Source: Carnegiea gigantea (lineage: Eukaryota; Streptophyta; Magnoliopsida; Caryophyllales; Cactaceae). Taken from it: a stretch of 64,000 nt of DNA. The stretch spans positions 124,001 to 188,000 of the forward strand of contig JAKOGI010000056.1 in assembly GCA_029747015.1 (NCBI GenBank), written 5' to 3'. The notes under the pieces are model-generated. The model had not been told where the DNA came from, searched no databases, and saw only the letters and a list, made by a program, of their open reading frames with translations. The first letter of the stretch is position 1; each line of letters begins with the position of its first letter. A program made the position numbers and the translations under genes. This document shows positions 23,844-34,859 of the stretch, one piece after another.

Positions 23844-23874
23844 TCGTGCATTGCGCGGGTGCAAAACTACTAGT
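23844..23874 (+). mobile_element. Helitron-like 3' terminus
   Basis: The sequence CGTGCATTGCGCGGGTGCAA begins with a short hairpin (CGTGC-ATT-GCGCG, one G-T pair) that lies about a dozen bases before a terminal CTAGT at 23870-23874, followed by T. This is the canonical 3' end of plant Helitrons (hairpin, then CTRRT, inserted before T). I could not find the matching 5' TC end. No RepHel protein is coded nearby, so it would be non-autonomous. Confidence 0.65.
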
Positions 23875-24154
23875 TGTAATATCAAAACGATTCACCTGAA
23901 AAATTACAAACAAAACAATAAGGAGAAGCTATACACAGACACATAAATCGAATACTCATACACAATTATAGAGATAAGTTACGCAACAATATTTTCTAAT
24001 ATCACAATTGGAGAGACATAATATAATAAAACAACGTAAGATGAGAAACATTTACTAAACATCTAAGTAAACTAAAAGGAAAAAAGAGAAGGTCGGGAAC
24101 AATTAGTAAATGACAGTTCAGCATAGAATTTAAAAAATATTTCCCTTAATTCAG

Positions 24155-24312
24155 AAAATTTTCAATATAAAATTGCTAATCATTAAATTACAAAAAGAGA
24201 TTACGATCGTCAAATTTGATGTAGCTCATCGCCATTTTGAATGTAAAATGTTCAATGTAAAATTGCTAATCATTGACCGTTTAAAACAGAAAATTTTCAA
24301 TGTAAAATTGTC
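24155..24312. repeat. Three partial copies of a TTTTCAATGTAAAATTG motif
   Basis: The motif (with GCTAATCATT after it in two cases) occurs near 24158, 24249 and 24294, just upstream of the BIN4 5' UTR. Spacing is irregular. Confidence 0.6.
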
Positions 24313-24573
24313 TCGTCACCATCAACCAGCGAAATCCAACGGACGAGATAATTTCCCTCCCATAAAAATCGAACGCCGCCGCCACTTGGCCAAACTAGCT
24401 GCCCAGCTCAAAGCGGCTCCGCCAGTCGCCGCCGTCTTCCGCCACCCTACGCCACCACATCTGGTAGAATAAACTTGCTCTTTTTAATTAATTTTCAGTC
24501 AAATTGAATCTTAGGGCAAAACCCTAAAGCCCCATTTTACCGGTGAATAGTGCGTTAGCTCCCGAAGCTAAAG

Positions 24574-27500
24574 ATGAGCAACGCCAGGGAAGATTCTCCT
24601 GATTGGTTGCGTTCTTTTCAGGTATATATTCCGAAATTCATGTGAAGTTGAAATCCTTTCTGAATCAGATGAATTTTGCTGTTGTTATTTTAGTTGTGGA
24701 TTGGGTTCAAGGATTTCCGTTCAATGTTAGCCCTAATTTTGAGGGTTTTGGGTGGGTATGTGTATTGTGCGTGTGATCTGGAGCTAGCTTCTAATTGAAA
24801 TCTAGTCTCTCAGCTTATTATTGCTAAGGCATTTTTGTTTTTTGAGCTGGGATTTCTAGTTAGTGAAGTGTCACTGATTTTGAGTTGGTGATTCTTTCAT
24901 ATATGGATGGTTACAATAGAAAAGGTTGATACATATTGTGATCAGTCATCAGTGTCTGTGCATCTTTTTATGTAATCTGTCTTGTTGCATGTATTTAGCG
25001 ACAATCTGCTCAGACAATGTCTGAGTTCACCACTTCAAGGGGGCTTAGGTACTCCATGCTCTTATCAACAAGAGCTTCGGGACAGTGGGGGTCTTGTCGT
25101 GACTGCATTGATGCACCACAGTGTTGTTGCCTGCATCCTAATGATTTTTAGCATGCTGTAAACTTTCATTGATTTATTGCTATGAAGAGTTTTTCAGTTG
25201 TTTGGTGGATCAAGAGATTTGCTGATTATGAAAATCTACTTTGTCGGGCAGACTCCTACTCTTTCAGTTACGACTTTATCATCTGACTCTGAGCTTTCTG
25301 GTGACAAAACACCCATAAAATATGAGAGAGGTGAGAAACAAGGTGAAAATATCAGCAATGTTGCTGTGCAATCTGATGTCAATAAGTTTTCGAACAAAAA
25401 GATGGCCAAAAAGCAAGTGAAAGTTGGTGATGAGATGCCTGCCAAAAGGAGGAGAACAGAAAAATGCAAGAAAAGCGGTAGGTCAAAATTTAGACATCAG
25501 AACCAGTGTTGAGACACTTCAAGAGACATATATCCAGGACTGCAATTGTTTTTGAGTTGCTGAAGTTAAAAACCTCAATGTGAACCTGCTTATGTTTCCT
25601 GTTCTTATTTTTTGTGTGTGTGTGTGTGTGTGTTTGGTTTTTTTTTTTTTTTGGATTTCTTTTTTGGCGTGTGCTTCTGACAATGTTTAGTGTTTGCAGC
25701 ATTGGTCTTGATTTGATGTTTTTATGGTGTAGGCAGTGAAGGTGAGGAAGATGGTAGGAAGGAAGAAGGTTCTGATGAGCCAATGGAAGCTTCTGTAAGT
25801 GCTCCATCAACTATCAAATTTATCCATTGAAAGGAGTGGAGCTGAATTGAGAAATCCCTTACAGATGCTGTAACTGCTATTGACTGCTTGAGATGTACTA
25901 TGGATACTCCATTTATTTACCCCTGTCCCTTTTGTAACGCACAAAAGGCATGGGCATCTTCCTTTTTTTAAGATGCTCTGAAGTATAAACTGTCTGTCAA
26001 CTCATGAGCTGTACGGTTCCTTTGCTTTGAAAAGTTATCTATGCCTATGTTCATGATGATCACAATCAGTTGTACATTAACAGGCACGGAATCATTTAAT
26101 ATGGGCACTATCCTCGGATTCCGAATCTGATGCAGAAGTTTCACTGAGCAAAAATGAAGCGAAGGAAAATTCATCTTTCCAAAAATCACTGGAATTGCTA
26201 AACAAGGAAGAGAAAAGTGATAATGCAGAGATGACACCTAAAGTAGTGATGAAGCGAAAATCTCCAAAGAAAAGGGGGAATACAGAAGATGTGAAGCTTA
26301 AAGAGGAGAAGAAAACAAATGATAATGTGAAAATAGAAGGTGCAGCCTATCTCTCAGTTATTTTAGAAACATTTGTTCTGATGAACGAATCCATCTATGC
26401 CTGCCCCAGAGAAAATCTAACAAACAAAATTGAAAATTGACCTCTTATCTTGAAATTGTTATTTCTTTCAATCATTCATGTTTGTCTTGAATTACTAGGG
26501 GAAGGCGGTATTGTGGATGTTCCAGAGGAAGTAATACCTGAGAAGCATGTTGAACCTCGTGTGAGGGGCCTTAATCTTGCTTGTATACTTCTTCCTTTAG
26601 TTTAGTAGTGCACCTTGATGTGAGTGTGATGCAAATTGCAGGTTACCTCCTCTACATTGCCTTTGGTACTCCCTGAGAAAGTGTCTCGTTCTAAGGTAGG
26701 CCCTTCAAATGTCTATTTGATCCTGGTTGTCTGTCCTTTTTGGTGATACATTATATTTCTACACGCTGTTTTCTGAGGAGATTTATGGTCTGCAGGCACT
26801 TGTTGAGTGTGAAGGTGAATCAATCGATTTAAGTGGTGATATGGGTGCTGTTGGGAGAGTAATTATCGCAGAGACTCCTTCGAAAGAACCCGAAATGTTT
26901 TTAGACTTAAAAGGTTTGTGGAAGCGGAACAAAGTTCTGAAGTCCATTCTGTATTACCTATATTTGTGAATGCAAGCTTCTCTTTTTCTTCCCCTGGATC
27001 TGAAATGTCCAGAGTTCTAGATGGAATGATGGATATAGCACCTGTTGGTCCCTAAGCTTACCCTTTTCCTTTTTTCTTTTTGGTTGTTCAGGAACCATTT
27101 ACAAAACTACAATAGTTCCTTCAAGGACATTCTGCGTGGTACAGCCACAGCTTATTTTCCTCTAGATTTTTCTTCGCTGATTTGTAGTTTCTTAATCTAT
27201 GCTTTTGGCGTGAAGCACGCCATTGAAAAATGAAACAAAGTGAAGCCCAAGATTAGCATTTCTACTCCGGATATTTGATACCAGTCTTTTGTTTTGGAAG
27301 AATCTTTGATTGCTCCATTATGGCATTTTTTTCCATTCAGGTCAGCATTGGTCAGTCTGAAGCAAAGGTATGTTTCTTGAAATTACTAGTATATCTTTTA
27401 ATTGTGTAATATATTCCTTCCTCTTTTCTTACACCAGTTTTGTTCCTTTTCACAATGCAATGTTCTTACCATTTTCTTTTTCTATGTCCGGTTTTTTAAT

Positions 27501-28126
27501 ATTGAACTTTCCTCCACACCGAAACACCAATAACCCTGTGTGTAAATGTGTAATAATGTGAATTTAGGAATGGTGTTAAATAGTTCACTGATCTAGTGTC
27601 TGTTGAGCAGATAGAGGCGATCATGAACGATTTTATTCAACTAGCACCCCAATCAAATGTTTATGATGCTGAGACCATGGTTGAAGGTAAGGTTTATCCC
27701 TTGTGATCCATCTGCTATCTCTTTGTTGAATGAGAAATCAGTTCTCAACTTGCCACACCGTTTTGGTAATTTTCTTAGTCTGACATGAGTTTGTTCTGTT
27801 TGAGTAGGAACACTGGATGGATTCTCTTTTGACTCTGAGGATGAAGCTGACAAGACGACCAAAGACACCAAAGGTGATCAAATTGAAGGTGTCGAAGAGA
27901 AAGCTAATGCAAAATCCAAAGGAAAACCCGAGAAAAAATTGGTATGCACTGAACTTTCCTGGTGCTTGCATGCATTCAAGGTTTTCTGTGACATAGAAGT
28001 TCTTTGGTACTAATGGTGGTCAACATGATTAAGGGTGCAACGCAAAAGAAGGGAAAAGCTGCAGGAAGCAAACAGCCTAAGAAAAGGAAACCTCAGGGGC
28101 CGAAGAAAGGCAAGGGAAAGAAGTAA
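24574..28126 (+). CDS. BIN4: DNA-binding protein BIN4 (topoisomerase VI complex subunit), 12 exons, 400 aa
   Basis: Exons: 24574-24621, 25252-25477, 25733-25794, 26084-26339, 26499-26560, 26642-26695, 26796-26913, 27092-27138, 27341-27367, 27611-27686, 27808-27941, 28034-28126. All junctions are GT..AG and phases add up to 401 codons. The protein starts MSNAREDSPDWLRSFQ, the conserved BIN4 N-terminus. A lysine/glutamate-rich acidic and basic linker follows. The conserved core is in exons 6-10: STLPLVLPEKVSRSK, ALVECEGESIDLSGDMGAVG, TIVPSRTFCV, IEAIMNDFIQLAPQSNVYDA. The tail is Lys-rich (KKRKPQGPKKGKGKK), fitting DNA binding and nuclear location. In Arabidopsis BIN4 (MID) works with TOP6A/SPO11-3, TOP6B and RHL1 in the plant topoisomerase VI complex needed for endoreduplication. 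Its 5' leader is GC-richer (24350-24573). It is convergent with the thaumatin-like gene. Confidence 0.93.
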
Positions 28127-28617
28127 GAGATGAGATGCACTTTTCTGTTCATAGCTTGTACTAGGTCATAGGGAGTTTATATTCTTGTAGCTGAACAGAT
28201 GAATCAATTATAAACCAATAGTTTCTATTCATTGTAGCAAAGTTTAGCATATAAATCCTTAGAACTACAGTAATGAGTATGATACAGCTCTCTAATTAGA
28301 GCTCAAGAGAGCTTTATAGCTGACATTTGTAATTTAATATAGAAGAGAACCCATTCAACATCCGTGCATCATTCTAAGTTCTTATCGATGAATTTGATTC
28401 AGAGTACATCAGCTTTTCATCACCTTAGTGAAAAGAATGGTGAAGTCATCATGTGGACAGCTTAATGTTTCGGCAGATAACCCTGATATCTTCTTAACTT
28501 CTCGTGTATACCATATTTGGTTTCTTGTGCTGTCTCATTTGTGGGACATGGGCTGCGTAAATCTTGATGTTCCCCTTTCCCAAATTGGAAGGATCAAGCT
28601 CTGTTTCCGGGATCATT
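28127..28617. other. Convergent intergenic region between BIN4 and the thaumatin-like gene
   Basis: It holds the 3' UTRs of both genes (BIN4 on plus, thaumatin-like on minus). No other ORF with recognisable content is seen. Confidence 0.6.
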
Positions 28618-30210
28618 TCAGCTCAGCAGCAACAAACTGAAGAAGATCAGAAGTACATACGCAGGGTGGGGTAAGACTGCACAGGAAGATGACGTCTCCC
28701 CTGCAGGTGCCCCATAATTGTGCTTTTCGGAAGGTGATTTATTGTAAAGGAAGCTCGCTGGTGTTGAACTGTATGTGTTACCATTAGGCACGTATGTGTT
28801 ACCATTGGGCTTCTTCCTCCTGCACCCCAGCTCAGAAGCAAAACAATAACAATTAGAGAAGAGCTTGTTATGGCTAACAACACTGGGAATCATGAAGGAG
28901 ACGAGTAGATGTCAGAGAGAGACAGTTCAGGGTTCAGACTTCAAGGCATAAACCCTGGTGGAAAGAGGCATTACCCGGCACCAGCTGAAGGACAGAAAAC
29001 TATGTTATAATTGTAAGCCTTGCAGGTAAATGTGCTGGTGCCATCATCGAAGGCATAGCTGTATGCCCTTGGACAGGCTTTTTTGAAGACAGCCGAGTAA
29101 TAAGACGGTTGACATGAAGTTGGGTTTGCAAACCGTCCGCTGCAGCAGTACTGGTCCTGTCCAAATGCCTCACAGGCGCTTTTACATGCAATGACTCCTC
29201 CCTGTGCTCCATCTCCTCCCACCACCTGCAGTTCCTTTGGACATCCTGTTTTTGACCAGACATATTCTCCCAGAAGAGCGTTAGTGTTCTTTCTTACCAG
29301 GTAAACAAGTCCAAAGTTTGGGGATGGCACCGTAGAGCCGCCAAATAGTTGTTCAGATTAGGATGATTTCGGCTCAGGTCGGGTTTATTCTTGATAGAGT
29401 CATTTTGGTTTTGGATTGTGACCAAGTTAGTTGGGGGTTTGTCCAGTAAATTTAACAAAGCACAGTCAATATTAGGGTCGATTTAGTTTGAGTTGGATCT
29501 ATTTGTTTTCTAGTTGACTTGCTTATTTCAGGTTTGAGTCAAGTCTAGTCTTGGATTGTTTAGCTAGGTAATTGGTTACTGGTTAATTTTGTCAGGCCTA
29601 GGTGGTACATACAGCTAGTTGTGATTTACCCATGTCTAATCTTGGATGGTTCCGCTTGGTAATGAGATACGGCTTAGTTTTGTAAGGTTTACATGTTGTA
29701 TAAAGCTAGTTGTGATTTACCCATATTGAGGTCAGAGACACAGCCAGTCGTATTGCAGGCAGTAGAAGCCCCAACAGGCCAAGCAACAAGAGGCAGATTA
29801 TATCCATCCACCAGGCTGACATCATAGAAATCCTTGTCATTGCCTTGGCCAAGTGTGATCTCAAAGAGGGATGCTGGTGGAGTGGCCCCATTCCCATCAC
29901 ATTCCAATCTACCCCCACAGTCCCCCGTCAGACATATGCCAGCTCCGGTCTGATCAAACTTGCACCCTGTCCTTGCCCATATCCGCCCTGACCATCCCGG
30001 AAGTGCCTCAATTTTCACACTTTTCGTGGAGTCTAGTTGGAACCCGGTTGTGGACAATACGGGTGAACCCGACCCAGCTAATGTCCCAGGCCATATCGTA
30101 AATGGGCAGTTGTTGGTTACAGTGAAGGAGCAAGAATCTGCCCAGGGAAAGAGGAATGATATTATGAAGATTGTGAAATTACAAAGCATAAAGGATGGTC
30201 TAGTTTGCAT
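28618..30210 (-). CDS. Thaumatin-like protein with C-terminal hydrophobic anchor signal, 3 exons, 320 aa
   Basis: Exons on the minus strand: 30210-29721, 29245-28975, 28819-28618; phases are consistent and give 321 codons. Residues 1-26 are a signal peptide (hydrophobic [15 protein letters not shown]). The thaumatin domain follows: [20 protein letters not shown], the signature [26 protein letters not shown], then [45 protein letters not shown] and YNIVFCP. Seventeen cysteines lie between the signal peptide and the end of exon 2 (16 is canonical). Reading straight through the second donor gives an early stop after SAGAG. Splicing to 28819 instead adds a Ser/Asn-rich linker with two NGNTY repeats and ends [14 protein letters not shown], the pattern of a GPI-anchor signal. 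The family (PR-5) is secreted, and some members bind beta-glucans. Arabidopsis At5g24620 is the likely counterpart. Confidence 0.9.
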
Positions 30211-33095
30211 TAGGCAGCTTCTTTTCGGGACGTTCTCAGGGGAGAGTGTGATCTGGGCTATTGGGAGGGGACATTGCTAGGTGCTGCAAGAATTTGATAC
30301 ATATAGGGAAGAAAAATGGGAGTTGCAAACTTGCCAATGGAAATCCAAAGACCTAAGTTGCTTCCCTGCACTTACTAACTGCAAGGTCAACTTTCTGGGT
30401 TTAGAATTTCTTTTGTGCTGGATGGACTCAGCTACAAGGAATTCCTTTCTTTATGTTTTTTGAAATTTGATAAGAGAGGGGAAAAATCCATATGGAAAAC
30501 AAGCCTTAGTGGAGCTTGCTTGTCTGACAAATTAGGGCTAGCTCAAGTATGCTCATAGGAAAAAATACTCAGGAAATGCAAACATAGGATTTGACAGTAA
30601 GGTTAATGTGGATCATGCAGCTGTCTTTGCAGTTAAGAAAATGATGTTTTGCTTGCAAGATAATCTAATTTACCAATCCCAAGAAGGTATCTAAAGCATT
30701 TTTCTAAACAGATTCAGAAAGCATCCTAGGGATGGGATTCAACCTCCCACATGTATAGTCTAGAAATCAAGGGCCTTTTTCCTCCTGTATTTATGCAATT
30801 ATGCTCGATTCAAACGATACTCAAATAAAGCTTGATCAGCATGCATGCTAGGAATACGATTGTCTACATTTGGATTCCAAAATCTTTGCTTTAAATAAGA
30901 AACTTTGTTAGTAAGATCAGTATCGGATTGTGATGGCTGTTGAAGATTCAGGAGCCTGCGGTTTTAGGAAACCTGGTTGCTTGCATGATCACTCAGACCT
31001 TGCGGTGATCTGCAGACATTTGCTACTGCACAAGTAGTGCCAGTATTACTAAGCTGCATGTACAAGAAGTTAGAACTAATTTGAAAACACAGTAATATGC
31101 AAGTTTCCTGAAGAGATCGACATCATTTACCAGAGAATTCCCCCCGACCATGCCTGTTATTAATTAACATCTCACAAAGGATATCATATTCACTGCAGCA
31201 ACTTGAGGATAGTCTCATTACAAAAATCTAAGATAATACAACTTGAAAACTAAATTTCTGCTGTACCTAATAGTAAGCATAACAAGTTCCTTCCATCCAA
31301 CTAGAACTCTATGCTAATTTCTCTTAAACTGAACCATCTCAATCAGATACATGCCTTCCACTTTCGAATGATACAACTGCCTCAGTCAAGGAAGATATTC
31401 TCCAGGTTGGTTGCTCCAAGGCACAATTAGCATGCTCCTGCTTACTCACTCAGAAGCATCAGCACAGCAACCAGGGAAAAAGATTGCATATTTTCACCTT
31501 GCATCACAGTTAACCACCCGAAAAGGGTCACGGAATCTCAAATATAGTTATCCCAGGATAACACAGAAGAAAACTGATGTGACTTTCAGATGTACACCAG
31601 CTTTGCTAGAGAACAGCCGCCCTTGGTTTTTTAGGTATAACAGTGGAAAGTTAACATAATATAGTCATCCTTAACGCTATTCTACGGAACCATACTAAGA
31701 TCTTCACCTCGTACGGCTCCTGCTTAGTTCTTTTAATACCGTTGGAGACAATTGTGTCTCAAAGGAACACAAGTGGATATCAGTGCACAAAGCTCATCTA
31801 GGAATGGAGATAGCATCTTCATGACTTCTGTGTGCTACCAACAGCAAGAGGTGGTGAAATGTATAAGGTTCTGGCAGACATCACCACAAATCATATTCAG
31901 GACACAATTCCAGAAGCAGAGGTGTCAATACCATCTCGGTGGTTTTAAGAATGTCATCGATAGATCGTAGGGTGTTCTGCCAAAAATGAGGAGAAGCCTA
32001 CACCATAATGACTAGGACTGTCTCTCAATCTCGGATGGTTCAAGACGAAATGTAGATCACTACTTGACACTCAACTTTACACTACTTAAGGCTCCAGATG
32101 GCTCAACATTAGAATGTGAATCACAAGGGTTATGACTGTTCTAGGTAAAGACTCCGATAGGGCACACCAAGATTCATCTTGTGGACATAATTCGAGAACA
32201 GAACTGCTGCCAGCAGATTATCCAGCCACCTTACACTGCAATGCAGAAATACCCAAGTAGATATCGAGATTCCTGCAAAAACACAAGAAAGAGAACATGT
32301 ATCAGTAACCTCTTGCATTTGAAACTCGAATCCAAAAATCATTCATCAATAATGCGACACAGTAAGTAAAATTTGAAGTTTGAACCCCCTGACTAGAACA
32401 AATGTGAACCTGCAAAATAGCATCAAGGAGCACATACGTCAAAACCAAAAGAAGTGTAAGGGCAGGATGAAAGAAAAAGAAGGATTATAGGGAACTAGCC
32501 TCAAGTTCAATGAATAGATGTAAGTATCAAAACCTCTCCTTTTTTCTTGGATACACACCCTGATCTTGTCCCCTTTTTCTTTTTCTCCTTTGTTTTTTTT
32601 TTTTTTGGGGGGGGGGGGGGGGGGGAAGGAAGAAAGGAACACGTACATCTCATTACAGTCATCCGAGAAAGGGGGGGGGGGGCGGGCGGACAAAGAAATA
32701 GAAGTTACATATGCGCCCATGAATATAATCCAAATAGCAGTGAAGTGGGGAAAATAAGTACCCCACAAATTTCCTTTTTCCCTACCCAACAGACATGCGA
32801 AACTGATTCAGTTGAATAGTAATCTAATCAGCACAATCACAAGAACAGAATAGCAGTTAATCAAGAGGAATACTTGGCAAACATAAAATACCAATGGGGA
32901 GGAAGATGAAGTCTTAAATCTTCTACATATCCACTAAATTTAGAAATAAGTCTTTCTGCCTCACACAAGGGGGCGCAACTAGATTCCGCATTAAGATCCT
33001 CACAAAGTTCACCGAAAGGTAAAATTCAAAAGCATTAAGAACGGTTAGATAAAGAAACAGGAAAATAAAAAAGCTCATTGTGGTTATTCAGTTAT
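30211..33095. other. Intergenic, no gene recognised
   Basis: It contains the promoter side of the thaumatin-like gene (just above 30210) and the 3' UTR of the Cys/His-rich gene (just below 33096). A T14-G19 homopolymer pair lies at 32593-32625 and a second G-run near 32671-32684. ORFs here show no family resemblance. Confidence 0.5.
32593..32625. repeat. T(n)G(n) homopolymer pair
   Basis: About 14 T directly followed by about 19 G. It is one of several in the window with the same arrangement. Confidence 0.9.
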
Positions 33096-33533
33096 CTAGT
33101 TCAAGTCCATGCCATCTCCAACTTGACTGCATATAGGGCTGACAGCCGAGAAGGATCTCTCGAAAGGAGAAGGGTGTAAGTTTGCATCACGGCGGCGCTT
33201 AAAAGAACAAGTATCACCATGAACAGCCTCAGATTCGAACTTTCTACGGACACCTCTCACAGCTTGTTGCTCCATTGGTGTAAGAGGGAAAACCTGCCCG
33301 CTCACTCTACAGAGTGAGCTATGATTATCATAAAGAATTCTCTGGTTGCAATTTTTGTCACATATATGAGTCAGTCCAGTCAACTTGCAGCGGTACATAT
33401 TGCCGCAAATATGCTCGTTCTGACATTTCCAATCACATTTGTGGCCAGGGTTTGGTCCATCCTGTCCAAGGATACTTGACATAAAAATAACATTGGAAGA
33501 CCCAGTCATGCTGGCTGCGTGGTGTGCCTCCAT
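33096..33533 (-). CDS. Small plant-specific Cys/His-rich protein, 145 aa, function unknown
   Basis: I chose the ATG at 33533 (MEAHHAASMTGSSNVIF). Codons before it (to 33554) lack an ATG and cross a probable 5' UTR splice acceptor, CTCACAG at 33549-33541. Residues about 30-80 form a dense Cys/His cluster: HKCDWKCQNEHICGNMYRCK, then THICDKNCN and a cysteine in SLCRVSG. This suggests one or two zinc sites. The motif QVFPLTPMEQQAVRGVRRK and the C-terminal HPSPFERSFSAVSPICSQVG look highly conserved in my memory of plant homologues annotated only as uncharacterised. A basic KRRRD lies between them. The spacing is loosely like the Cys/His-rich end of SKIP31-type proteins, but this is weak. The stop is at 33096-33098. 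It lies next to the thaumatin-like gene on the same strand; the Arabidopsis neighbour At5g24610 may be the counterpart. Confidence 0.8.
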   Translation of the reverse strand: MEAHHAASMTGSSNVIFMSSILGQDGPNPGHKCDWKCQNEHICGNMYRCKLTGLTHICDKNCNQRILYDNHSSLCRVSGQVFPLTPMEQQAVRGVRRKFESEAVHGDTCSFKRRRDANLHPSPFERSFSAVSPICSQVGDGMDLN

Positions 33534-34627
33534 TGCAAGTCTGTGAGACCCCAACAGAAGAAATGAGCAATGTCAATGAACGGCCGCTCATAGTCCAGAC
33601 AAGTAGAAACAACTACTCCACCATGAGTAGTGAACAAGGAGGAATCCTAAAAGACCTATATGCACTAAGGCACTACATGAGTTTATTCATTTTGTCCAAC
33701 CAGATAAGATATTCACAAGATCTGAATTCTCAGAGAATTCCTGGAATTTTACGTTAGATTCATGACATACAGGAGAAGCTAAGACTCAGTTTCTACACGG
33801 GTCCCCAAATTATGATCTGAAGATCATAGAAAATGAAAAGACAGAAGGCAATAGATGCAGGTGAATAGATCTGTCATGGTTAAGAATCATTCCAGCCAAA
33901 AGTTATGAGATGGTCTTGATAACTTTGGGAACCATGCTTCTAAATTAAAGCTGAGTATATATGGCCAGTTTGCATCAAAGTTCTTTCTGAATAGATCCCA
34001 AATTGCAAAGATCATACAAGGAATGATGAAAGCAAAGAGTTTTCCATCACAAGTCATTGCCCAAAGAACATAGAATCAAAGCAATTCATTCCAATTCCTA
34101 CCTTCCAGAGCTGTTCAGAGCTTGGAAACGTATACCAAATCACTAATAAATAATCAGAAACAGTTAGGATAATCCAGAACTGCACCATTTTTTTATGGAA
34201 AATATCAAAAATCCATAATCTATGGAATATCATAAGTGGAAAAGAATCTCCAGGAACATTTCATATACATCTTATCTCTAAGAAAAGCATATGTAAACAG
34301 GTATTATTACGTTGGGTAGAAACTCGAGATCATAGTAGTCAGAGACCATTAACAAACTGTAGCAAGGCCTAAACAAATAAATTACCCCTAAAAATTTTAC
34401 CCTAGAATATACCAAAACTTACCCCCCCCCCAAAAAACCAAAAAAAGACAAAATCTAATAAAGAAAGTCAGATATTTTTTATGGGAAGGGGCAGAAAATT
34501 GGTTTTTTTTGGGGGGGCGGGGGACCCCAAATTAGAAAATGGGAATGAAGAAATTCACTAGCTTGTTTCACCATTGGAGGCAAATTAACAAGAAATTACA
34601 GAGGAGAAATTATCAGAAAAAACTTAC

Positions 34628-34772
34628 CTTTTAGCAGAATTAGACGTTGACCCACAAATACCCAAATCAAGAACCTGCAAATTTACTCTTTCTCTGGCTC
34701 AACTGTGACTTCAAAGCGTGAATAAAAATGGAAACTTGGGAAAAAAAGGCAGTTGGGGTATCCTTATTTATA
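34628..34772 (-). promoter_or_regulatory. TATA box and 5' UTR exon of the Cys/His-rich gene
   Basis: A minus-strand TATAAATA (34772-34765) is followed by a leader of about 110-130 bases and a good donor, AAAAG|GTAAGT, at 34628/34627. The intron would run 34627-33541, ending CTCACAG just upstream of the chosen ATG. Upstream (34981-34995) is an AG-dinucleotide run. Confidence 0.6.
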
Positions 34773-34859
34773 GAGTAAAAGGTGACGGGGAGGAGAGAGA
34801 AGATAAGGAGGTGGGGGGTTGTTGGCAAGTAGACGAAATTCAAGTGAAATTTCTTCAAA

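Noticed and set aside
23844..23874. Hairpin as a transcription terminator
   Set aside because: Plant nuclear genes do not use such hairpin terminators; the CTAGT end and spacing fit a Helitron better.
28971..29330. Thaumatin-like protein ending at the TAA at 28971
   Set aside because: The TAA falls right after a good donor, and splicing to 28819 gives an in-phase exon with an anchor signal.
33534..33554. N-terminal extension of the Cys/His-rich ORF to 33554
   Set aside because: There is no ATG there; the sequence crosses a splice acceptor, so the ATG at 33533 is used.
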